DNA from: Aphelocoma coerulescens
Lineage: Eukaryota > Chordata > Aves > Passeriformes > Corvidae
DNA: 64,000 nucleotides
Assembly (NCBI RefSeq): GCF_041296385.1
Contig: NC_091020.1
Span: 30,398,001 to 30,462,000, forward strand
Direction of reading: 5' to 3'
Numbering within the stretch: position 1 is the first letter of the stretch; every line of letters starts with the position of its first letter. Positions 54,501 through 64,000 of the stretch are shown here, piece by piece. The notes under the pieces are model-generated. The model was given only the letters and a program-made list of their open reading frames with translations. It had not been told where the DNA came from and searched no databases. The translations under genes and the position numbers were made by a program.

Positions 54501-57500
54501 AATGCTAATTGCATGTGGGGTGGAGGGCCCAGCAGAGGCAAAGGCTGGGACTCCAGCTGAGAGCAGTCCCTGCAGTCCTCTTTGCTTCCAGGTTCCCAGC
54601 ATACCTTGTGATCCTAATTTCCAGACCACAGGGAGCATCAAATGCAGCATGTGTGGCTGTTGCATGCAATGTGAATGTTTTGTGAACCCAGAAGGATGGG
54701 TCTTACCATTTTACCTGGCTTTCATAAATTAAACACTTTTTGAAAATGTATTTTTCTCATATATAAGTAACAGCAATATTTTATTATTATTTTTTTGTTA
54801 TTATTACTGTTATTAAGCAACTCCACTGGCTGTATTCAGCATGTTCTGCCAGGACATGCTATGTTCTAAGACCAACTTAAATTATTTAGCTGGGGTGTAT
54901 TTCCCTTTCTTCCTTACCTTATGCACCACATATAAGGTAGAATAAATATTTTTCAAGCCATCCAACATGGCAGCCTGCATTTACACACAGAGCAAGGGAG
55001 ATCAGCTCACTCAGGATAAATTTAAATTATCTCTGTTAAAGTACACAGGCACAGATAGTGGCAGGAATATGAGGAATTTGCTCCATCACTCATACAGCAA
55101 ATCACAGCTATGTGAAGACAGCAGGTCTCTCATATATGAAGCCACTATTTTTAGGATAGCAGCCTGAGGTCTAAGTGCAAACCTTCATGAGCAATGAAGT
55201 CCATGAGTGTATTGCTTGTACGTGCCAATAACCAATTTTCTGCACGTGGTTTTTGTTAGACAGTCTTAGGAAGTGCTTGAACAAATGTTAGTTGGCTTGT
55301 GTGCTTACGAGTTTGCATGTGAATCTGAGCTTTTTTCTTCTTTTTTTTCCTTTGAGTTAAAAATTCAGTGTCTGAGTAGATAAAATGTAGTTCTTTTGAG
55401 GTTAGTTCAGGCTTTTTCACAGTGATGAAGCTCTCAGTGTCTGGCCAGAGACAGAATCCTTCCAACACTGGTCTTGTGCATAAAACTTTGTGCATTTTCA
55501 GGGTGCACCAAAGTCCAGAAGAAATGGAAAGCAATGGGCAAGAAGGGAAAGGAAAGCAAAGCAAGAAGAAAAGAGTAGAAATTTGACAGTGAAAAATGAA
55601 GTGCTGTGTTAAGCATCTACTGATGAGAAATCAGGGTAATGATGCTGTCTAACAACATTGATTCATTACGTTATCTGCTTCCACAAAGTCCTGTGTGAAC
55701 AGGGAAACTGACAGAGAGAACACCACAAAACCAGCATATAAAATTGCCAATGTTCTTGATGTGCTGCTGGAAGAGAGTTCCTTGATCTGCTGTGCACTGC
55801 AGACTGTCATCGTGCTCTCTGATCTGTGCCCTGTGGGGGAGAGCCACCCGTTTGCTGCCTTGTGTCACACGTGGCAAAAAGATTTGAGAAACATTACCAG
55901 AGCTGGAGGCTGGGGTTCTGACTGTGGGTATAAGACACTCACTTTCTAATATTTTCCTCACTTTATACTTTTCTTGGCAAGTAATAGAAGATGCTGCTCC
56001 TAAAGGAATTTGGGAGTTTGGGGAATTCAGTTATGTATTAAACCTTCTGCTCACCAGTTTGATAATACACATGGTTTTAGGCTTTTTTTCTCTCACACAA
56101 CCATCAAAACTCTCAGGAGAGCACTGACTACCTAGATTTCACTGATGCTTAGTGAACAGTTTTCCAAATACACTTGCCAGCTAAAAGTTGTAAGTGTTTT
56201 CAAAGCAAATCTGAGTGTACAGTGGGATTTTTGGCTGAACTGCAAAATGTTGATGGTCAACAGCGAGCTTCTGGAAAGGCTTTAACAATTCCACCCGTGA
56301 ATGACTCTGTGAGATGAGCCATTCATGTGAGTAAGAAGGGAAAGACCTGAAAGACAAAGCTCTTTGTGATCCTCCCATGCTGTCACTGCAACTCCAGCTT
56401 CTCACACAGAGACGTGCCCGGTCACACTGCTGGTGAAAGAAGATTGGTTTCTCCAAGGCTCATTCCAAGCTTTTCCATATCTCCCAGGAGAACACCAAAC
56501 ACTGGTGTGATCTACTTCAGACAAAGAAATATGTGGCATTCTTGATAAAAAAAAGTTTCTCAAACAGTTTAAATACTCTTATTATAAGGTAGCCTTGTAC
56601 TTCCTGGAAAGAGAGAATAAGAGAGCAAATGGAGGCTCATGAATTTTCCTTGGAGTTTAAGAGCAGAACATAATTTTCTGTCTAATCAGACTAAAAAGTC
56701 TTTCTGAATGGGTCTGTAAATAGTGAATGCTTGGACTAACATTTGACAGGCAACAGCACCTCTTTTATATCTCCCCTGCAAGAAAAGTTACAGTGCCAAA
56801 TGGTTTTTACAGCAATTTTCTCTGCCAAGGAAATGAACACTTCTTGTGCTCGAAGAGGTTAAGGACTGGCATGTGTACATGTGTTTGCTTTCTAAGAAAG
56901 CCACTTATAATGCTATTTAAGAAGGAGAGGGCTGAATTCTGATCTTCTTGAGATCCGTGGCAAAGCTCACAGTGCTTTAGAAAAGTCAGGTTTGGAGACA
57001 AGTGACAAATTTAATATGTTTAGCCATTAATCACTTTGATTCTGGTTTTGGAAGAGCCATTTCATGCCTAAACTGTCCTAGCATGGGAAGGTTTTTCTCC
57101 TACACAAAACTGCCTAAATTACTGATTACTTGTCTTTTTTTTTCTCTTGAAAGGGCTAGATAAAGGGTTTTCTCCAGGCCAGCAGCACTGACCTGAAATC
57201 AGGACGAGTCCAGACTGTGGAGACAGGGAAATTTCTCAATAAATCCAAGTTCTTCTTGGTCAAAACCAGACAAACATTAAGATGTGTCTTATACCTACAT
57301 TAAGCAGTCATGTGGTTATTAATTTTTTTTTTTCTGTGTCTATGTTTGCCATTGTCACTGGCTTTGAACAGAACTCCCTGTCTCAGTTCCCATCTGGATC
57401 CAGCATGTCCCTGGATATTCTGGCAGAGCCTGAGAAGTGTGACATGTTCCCCAGGACACCAAGGCTCACCCTGCCACGGGTCAGAGATTAACTTCTTCCT

Positions 57501-60500
57501 TGGAGAAGCATGGATATATTCCCTCTGTTGGTCTTGTTTTCCATTAAAAGAGAACAGGAAAGCAGCAGCATCAATAATAACAGCCCTGTAAACACAGCAG
57601 CTAAGGTAGTCATTAAACTCAGTCTCCTGGTGTCTTTAAAACAGATTTTAGAGATGATGTTCCAATAAAAACTTTGACTTGAGCTTAATTGAAGTCTAGT
57701 GTTTTTAAAGTCAGGTATTTTATTTATTCAGTTATAAGCTCTTACTGATGGGAACAGGAAACCACACTAGAAACTGTTCTCAGCATTTCTACTGTTTGGA
57801 AAAGGTGCCATAAAAAGCCATGAGGGAGCCTGTTCCTGTAAAATTCTGCAGTCTACCACTTCACACAGAAAGATTTGAAGTGGCTGACTTTGGCAAATGC
57901 TGCTTTGATCTAAAAATCTCACCTGCTTTTTAGTCTGAATGGCATCAGCAAGGGGCTATACAACCTTTCAGAGCAGCTCAATTATAAATAAGGAGGCCGA
58001 AAGATTTGGTCCCTGACTCTGATTACACTTTCAGCAGTTTCAGAGGGAAGCAGCTCTGTCGAAGTCAGAAAAAATCATGAAATTATAAACCCAGCATGGG
58101 ATCGGGGTCAGGCTCCTTGAATTCTGTTAATAATTATTATTTCTGGAGTTTATTATTTTTGTTATGGCAGTTCCTCGGAGCATCTTCGATAAGGACTTTA
58201 AATCACCATTTATCTGAGAGTTTCTTGCTTCATGCCTGCTGCTGGCTGCATCTCTGAAGCTAAAGCAGCCCTTCTCACTTCCTGCCTGTGCTGGCTGAGC
58301 AAGAAAGAGAAACTCCTCATGGCATGTGCACAAATATGTGTCACTGGGTGAATGAGGAGATCTGTGAAGCAGCTGCGGTGAATTTCAAAAAAGAAGAAAC
58401 GTGGTAAAATAGGAGCTGTGAATGCAGAAGTCTCCCACAACACCATGAAATTTCATGACACAGAAAGTGTCTGCATTGCCCATCTGTACTGCTCCAGCTG
58501 TGCCACCTCACCTCATGGTGAAGTTCACTTCCAGCTCATGGACACTTGACCCGGCCAATCAATCAGTGAATGCTCAACCAATGCATTGGCTTTGGGTTTT
58601 AGTGTTTAGAAATATCTTTACTGATCTCTACATTAATCTCTTGGATGACTCCAAATACTGAGGAAAGCATGAGTTTGTCAGCCTTTGGACATTAATTTAG
58701 CTTTCATGATGATAGATAGCTCTTGTTCAAGGTGCTTGAAGCTGCCTGGAAAGCTGGGAGTGTGGTGTAATCCAGCACAGAAAGAATTTGACAAGCACAG
58801 ATTGAGGAAAACAGTTTTCCTCTCTCTAGAGTGGGGAAAGAAAGATGTGAGAAACTTGCAAAATTGCAAATCATTGGCACATTTTAGGAGACTGAACTAG
58901 AAGGCCTGTGTGCCAGAGAAGTACTTACATAGGAGTGTTTATAGTCATATTACTATACTGCCAAGATTAAGTGATTTATGGTAAGAAAATCTGTACTCAG
59001 GAGTCCACAAGCATCACTTGTTCACAGGCAACAGCTGCCTTAGAACTAAGCTGGAACAGGTGCAGGAAAGAGATCAGTCAGAGAAGCAACCACACTTGAA
59101 TGCTTGTTATTGTTGAGAAGGGACTGAGACACTGATAGACCCTTAAAGGAGATGCTTCATTTCAGAGCCTTCCTGGCTCACTCCCTGAAATATTTGTCAA
59201 AATTGTACAGAAAGAAGTTTAGCTGAAAGAGAACTTCATAGCAAGAAGGGCTCGAAGCAACCTGATTTAATGAAAAAGAAAGAAAAATCAAAGCAAAGCA
59301 GATTATAATGTCTGAGAGAGAGATGGGCAATGCACACATGGTCTGATAGGTTGTAATGGTCAAACCTGGGAGAGAGATGAACCCCTGGACAAAGGATGGC
59401 ACTCCCCTCACTTCTGCAGGCCTATTTGGATCTCTGGTGACAGCAAAGCAAGATGCATCCTTTCATTCTTTTAGCTCCACAGAGAGGTCTCTGGGTCCCT
59501 GCAGTCTGGAGAATACACTCCTGCTCCTTTCTGCAAGGTTAACATAGGGATAACCTCTCTGGACTATTTGCCTTTTTAAATATAATTTTTAGTCCCAGAG
59601 AACACAGTGAGTGAAGGGAAGTTAAATTTGTATTTACAAGTGGAAAGCAATATGCATAAAAAATTGTTCAGTTGAGCTCAAGTTCTCTTAAAGTCCCAGA
59701 ACCTTTTAAACCAAATAGGCTCCTGTTGCCTCTGCAAGATTTAGGGCCCTCTCTCTTCAGAAGGACCCTAAAAACACTTTATGGCAAACAGCAAGGGCTT
59801 AAATTCCTAGAAAGGCTTTCCAAGTCGCTGTGTATTTATGTTCAAACATGACTCAAAGGCTACTCTGAGTGAAGGATACCATTTACAAAGAATTCTGTCC
59901 AGGTCATTTAGCAGGTCATGTGTTTCGTAATGAAGTGTTCTACTTTCTACATTTATTATGCTGTCTTGAGGGATGAATCATTTGTGTTTGAAGAAGTCTA
60001 TAGGCATCCATTAAACACAACCTGGAACTTCACAGCCAAGTGCCTCTCTCTTCCTGGAGGCTTTCCATCCTCTGACACATCCATGGGTCTCCATGGTGAG
60101 AGAGCAAGGTGCTGTTTGCTTAGCTCAGGTAAATTCCCAAATTCAGAGTGATTGACAACAACTGCAAAACTCTTATTTTCTTCAATGGAAAACCAAGGAG
60201 TTTTAATGTGACTCTATCCCTGAATAACGCAGCTCCTGTTGTTCCAGTTGTACTTCTAAACTCTTTGGAGATGTCTTTCTTTACATTCACTTAAAAAGAG
60301 TGATGAGATACTCTCTGTAGCTTTGCTTCCACAGCTCTACTTCTCTTTGGAGGAAAGCAAAGCTGTTCTTAAGCAACTGCTAAAGGAAGGATGTGTGATA
60401 ATGATCACAGTCTGACCTCCACAATATCGACCCTGGGAAGTGAGATTGGACAGATGCCTTCTTTTGTATTGTTGTGGAAGAACTCTCCTCCTTATTTTAC

Positions 60501-60700
60501 TTAAGGATTCTGCTTTCTTGTGCTTTGAATGGTGGTAATGGTAAATGAAAATGGGTGTGGGGTAAAAGAACTGATTAGTAGAAAATTCTCATTTTTTTCC
60601 TGGAGGTAAGTTTGCTTTTTGCATTTCCTGTGCTCACTTAGAGTCACCTGAAATTGCAAATGCCTCGTCTGTATTTTTATTATTCAGGCTTGCTGGGGAT
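51521..60700. other. Intergenic, no gene seen
   Basis: About 9 kb of AT-rich DNA with only short chance frames (up to about 109 codons). No exon of SLC18A2, the expected right-hand neighbour in vertebrates, is recognisable. No obvious transposable element was identified by eye. Confidence 0.5.
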
Positions 60701-60743
60701 GTGGGCTGGGAATAGAAAATCCCTTCGGCTCGGTTACCTGAAG

Positions 60744-60757
60744 CCACTAGATGGTGC
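60744..60757 (+). promoter_or_regulatory. CTCF-like motif 1
   Basis: CCACTAGATGGTGC fits the CTCF core pattern CCASYAGRKGGCRS at all but one position (T for C). A second copy in the same orientation lies 46 bp to the right. Confidence 0.55.
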
Positions 60758-60789
60758 AAGCAGACCTCCTTCCTTCGGGAGGCCCAGTG

Positions 60790-60803
60790 CCACCAGATGG
60801 CAC
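60790..60803 (+). promoter_or_regulatory. CTCF-like motif 2
   Basis: CCACCAGATGGCAC fits the CTCF core pattern CCASYAGRKGGCRS at every position and has the same orientation as the motif 46 bp to the left. Flanking DNA is locally GC-richer than its surroundings. Confidence 0.65.
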
Positions 60804-61192
60804 GGCTGAGGTGGCGTCAAATCATTTGTTCATTAGGGTTCGTCTGCCTTGGCAAGCAGAGAACGACTTAGAAAATTCTATGCAACATTAGGAACAAGTT
60901 TTTTACACAGGAACAGTAGGATTGTTAGTTGGAGACTTTAAAAGAAGGAGCATACGAATGAAGTTTAGGAAGGAAAGAATAACAAAATACACAGAATAGT
61001 TAATCTGTTATTGGTTTTAAAGCAAGCAAAGGCCATAAAAATAATTTGATGTGAAGCCCTACATTTTTTCTGCATAGAGAGAGCATAGATTTTAAGATGC
61101 TCCTAGATCAGTTCTTATTTTAACATTCCTTTTAGACAAAAAATATATAGGAAGTATTGAAAAATCTGAAATTTCTTCATCATGGCCATATG

Positions 61193-61297
61193 GATGGGCA
61201 AACTGAGGCACAGAAGATTTAGAGCCATACAGCAGCTCAGGCCCAGAGCCAGAACCAGAAGCTGGGTCTGCTGACTTCACAGTGCTGCTCTTCCTCC
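61193..61297 (-). mobile_element. Possible MIR/L2-type ancient SINE/LINE remnant
   Basis: GGGCAAACTGAGGCACAGAA, AGCCATACAGCAGCTCAGG and CAGAGCCAGAACCAGAAGCTG follow the reverse complement of the MIR/CORE-SINE consensus (GAAACTGAGGCACAGAGAGG ... CACACAGC ... CAGAGCC). It is highly diverged, as expected of an element older than birds. Confidence 0.5.
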
Positions 61298-61617
61298 TGC
61301 CTCTCTCCAATTCCTCTTCTGTTCCTCAGGAGGTGCAAAAGAGTTTCCTGCAGTGGAACCTTGAGATCACTGCCCAAAGCAGGGACAGAGGAGGTGACAA
61401 AGTGTCAGTTCCTAAGCCAGGCCCACCCAAACCCATGTGGGAGGCAGCCAGTGAAAACTGAGACCTTTGCAATCCTTGTTCGTGTGCAGGGAGGGCCAAG
61501 AAGGGTAAAACCACTGCCCACATTGCTCTGCATGCCAGCAGGGGAAGCACTGGCTGATGGCAAGAGAAACTGATCTAGAACAGGACATTTTACGCTCTGC
61601 TTTTTATTTTGCATCAG

Positions 61618-61705
61618 TTTGGATGAATGACTTAAAGCAAATTACAGCTCTCTATTTGCCCTCATCCACTGTAGTGTGGTAATAATGCCTTTGAGGACTG
61701 TGGCA
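61618..61705 (+). mobile_element. Possible second MIR/L2-type remnant, plus strand
   Basis: TGACTTAAAGCAAATTACAG, CTCTCTATTTGCCCTCATCC and GTGGTAATAATGCCTTTGAG roughly track the forward MIR/L2 order (CAAGTCACTTAACCTCTCTG, CCTCATCTGTAAAATGGGGA, TAATAATGCC). The match is weak. Confidence 0.3.
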
Positions 61706-62284
61706 AAGTCTGATACACTGTTTGCTCACCATAAGATATAAGATTTAATTCATACTAGAGGAGGTGCCAGATTTTAATTCTTTGTTCCTATAATTGATCT
61801 CTACAGGCCTTTCTTGCAGTAAAAAAAATGAACATCTCAGCCTGAAAGATTTATTTTGAATTTTATTGTGTTGAAAAAAAATCACTGGACACACACAACA
61901 AATTTTAAAAAGTCAAACCAAACCATCATCCATCCCACTACAATTAAAATAATGGTCAAAACAAACCCTAACACAACAAGAACAGTGCTGACTTCAGGGT
62001 GTGATGGAAGACAGGGGAGTTCTTGGAAGTCATGTCACCAAGCACACCCCATGGTGGTGTGAGATGGATAATCACCTCAGGAACTCAATGGGAAGTTGTT
62101 ACCATCTCAGGATTAGAAACAGAGAGAGAAAATGGAGCTGGGTAAAGGATACCCTGAATGCACAAGTCTTCTCTTCAGCCAGATCAGCTCCACATCCGTT
62201 TCCCACCATGCCCATGGAAACAACCAGCACAGAGGATGTTTTCACAACCACTCTATAAAGCTGGTGTCACCACTGTGCAGTGCC

Positions 62285-62345
62285 AGGAGTTGGACTTGAT
62301 GATCCTTGTGAGTCCTTTCCAACCAAGGATATTCTAATCTATGAA
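62285..62345 (+). mobile_element. CR1 LINE fragment, 3' terminus
   Basis: AGGAGTTGGACTTGATGATC, AGTCCTTTCCAACCAAGGAT and ATTCTAATCTATGA match the last bases of avian CR1 elements in forward orientation, including degraded ATTCTATG terminal repeats. Only the extreme 3' end remains. Confidence 0.85.
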
Positions 62346-64000
62346 CACTAAATGCCACAATGCAGCCTGGGTGTGAGATTTATGTCTCCACTCAGACTTC
62401 ACACTGAAAAAGCATCCCTGAAATATCCTCCTCAATGCACACAGTGCCTTTTTTTTCTTGCTTTGGAGCTCTGGTCCTTGTTGGAAGCCTCCAAACATAA
62501 TTTTTGCTTTCTGGGTTATTCTGAAGCAAACTCTGCCATTTCCATCCCACTGCAAGCAGTGATTTTTCCTATTCTGCAGCTAGTCAATATTTGAATTGGC
62601 AGGAATGTGGGTGTTTCAAAGGACAGATAATATTTTATTTGTTCTTTTCCATCCTTGTTTACACTTGGCCCAGACTCCTGCTTAAATGTCTCCAGTTTCT
62701 CTTATTATTGCTATTTTTAGTGGAATTTATGTTGCAATGGTAGAGGCCACAGGACTTGAATCATTTCAGCTTATAGTCCCAGTAGCATGGCTGATTATAA
62801 CTGCACAAGGCAGATCTGATGTAAACACACAAAATGTCAGTCCCTGCACCACAGCCCCATCCCAGAATAACACCGACCTCACCACCCCTCTAAAAGCTGC
62901 TCCAAATGCTGAACTTTCCCTGCCCTGAATGCAGGGGGAAATATAATGCACAGGGAAAGAGAATGGCTGCCAGCAATGGCAATCAGCACAAATGGGATCA
63001 CTGATGGAAGTGTGAAGGAAAAGGAGATGTTAACCAGTGGTGACATGCTCCTGAGTGTCATTCCCGGGCCATGGAGGAGACCAGGTGGGTACCTTCCTGA
63101 GAGGAGGAGGGAGAATGGGTGCAGATCTCTGCTGGTGGCCTCGTGCTGCCCCTTTTGCTGTCCCTGCAGTTCCCCAGTGCTGCACCTTGCAGGGATTTCT
63201 CCGTGTTTGCTTTTCAAGGAGGAGAGAGGGCAGGGGCTGAGCATGCAGAACAAACACAGCAGCCACCATGCCCTTCCCCTGTCCTCCATGTCTGCCCTCT
63301 TCCCTCTCCCCCCGCCTCCTCCAGGGCAATTCTCACATCAGTTCAGGCAGAAATCCGGGCAGAAATTATTGTTGCATAGAGCAGCACGGATTTACAGCGA
63401 GGGCTTAGAGAGGGACCGGGGCAGCATCAGCACTGAGCCCCTCGGGCCGCTCTGCAGATCCAGGGCTGCACAGAGAGGTGAAAACGGACCCAAATCCATC
63501 TTCCTGACACAGATTTATTACTCTGAGCTTCGTCAATGTCCTCGTTTGCGTTTGCTCAAGCCGTGGCTGTGACTCCGTGACTTGGGGCTGCAACAGCCCC
63601 TGCTTTCCCAGGCAGTGGTTGTTGTCAGATAAGAGCGAGACAAAACAGAAGGGCTGCTCACACACACAGCGAGAGGGGGACTGCACATGTACAGAAAATG
63701 AGCCCAAGCATTCATTTCACTATCTGCCCAATGAATGTTGCTTCTCTTCTTAGAAAGGACTGGCTGGAAAGCACTAACTAAGAGTTCAAGGGTTATATCA
63801 GAGCAAGCAAATTATTTTGGTGAGTATTAATCAACACTTGTCAATTAATTTTTTTTGGGACAAACAAATTTTAAAAAGAGCAAGATCTGTTTCATAAAGG
63901 TACCTTTTGAACACCTATCACAAAAGCAATGTGCTTTGAATGAGATCATATATCCATAGGCAATTCTTGGCAAGGCTTACAGGACCCAGAAAGGAAATGT

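Larger units (their letters stand above)
60850..64000. other. Right flank, no gene seen
   Basis: Contains two MIR/L2-like remnants (61193-61297 and 61618-61705) and a CR1 3' fragment (62285-62345). From 63.0 to 63.6 kb the sequence is somewhat GC-richer, with open frames but no recognisable exon. SLC18A2 coding sequence is not present. Confidence 0.5.

Noticed and set aside
1..64000. tRNA, rRNA, snRNA genes, CRISPR arrays or bacterial-type operons
   Set aside because: No tRNA-like box A/box B pair with a foldable cloverleaf, no ribosomal sequence and no spaced direct-repeat array was seen; spaced repeats here are all simple microsatellites.
51521..64000. SLC18A2 (VMAT2) exons
   Set aside because: Expected by synteny on the right, but no frame shows its transmembrane segments or N-terminal motif; the gene probably starts beyond the window.

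Overview
The window reads as a bird chromosome, probably a songbird, although the species cannot be fixed from sequence alone. Three things point there: several truncated CR1 LINE 3' ends with the avian 3' signature, a short intergenic layout around a developmental gene, and two spliced protein-coding genes in the VAX1-KCNK18 order known from vertebrates (human 10q25.3). Most of the 64 kb is non-coding.

Layout. Positions 1-5.2 kb are intergenic, with a possible old solo LTR near 0.5-1.3 kb. VAX1 lies on the minus strand in three coding exons (11300-11063, 9277-9090, 7497-6961; 320 aa by my splice joins), with an AT-rich probable 3' UTR down to about 5.2 kb. The gene is embedded in CpG-rich DNA and its introns carry long homopolymer and GGGCA tracts. 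From 11.3 to 45.7 kb there is a gene desert upstream of both genes, which are divergent. It holds a homeodomain-motif-rich block at 12.6-12.95 kb, a 500-bp (GGAAA)n array, a (TATTA)n microsatellite, a CpG-dotted block with a perfect inverted repeat at 26.65 kb, two large CpG islands with no convincing ORF (27.46-28.58 and 29.84-31.08 kb), long polypurine tracts on both sides of the first island, and three CR1 copies. KCNK18 (TRESK, a two-pore-domain K+ channel) is on the plus strand in three coding exons (45844-46060, 47116-47262, 49500-50311; 391 aa). From 51.5 kb to the end I see no coding exon. This part holds a tandem pair of CTCF-like motifs at 60.74-60.80 kb, two possible MIR/L2 remnants and a CR1 fragment.

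Function. VAX1 is a ventral forebrain/optic stalk homeodomain repressor and KCNK18 is a background K+ channel of sensory neurons. They share no pathway, and their adjacency is ancestral synteny. The non-coding blocks between and around them are most simply explained as candidate VAX1 regulatory DNA, which is inference and would need alignment to other birds. Neighbouring genes expected from synteny (SHTN1 to the left, SLC18A2 to the right) have no recognisable coding exon here. I found no RNA gene, CRISPR array or complete mobile element, and no convincing undescribed protein system. The points most worth a second look are non-coding structures and residue changes in KCNK18 regulatory motifs.
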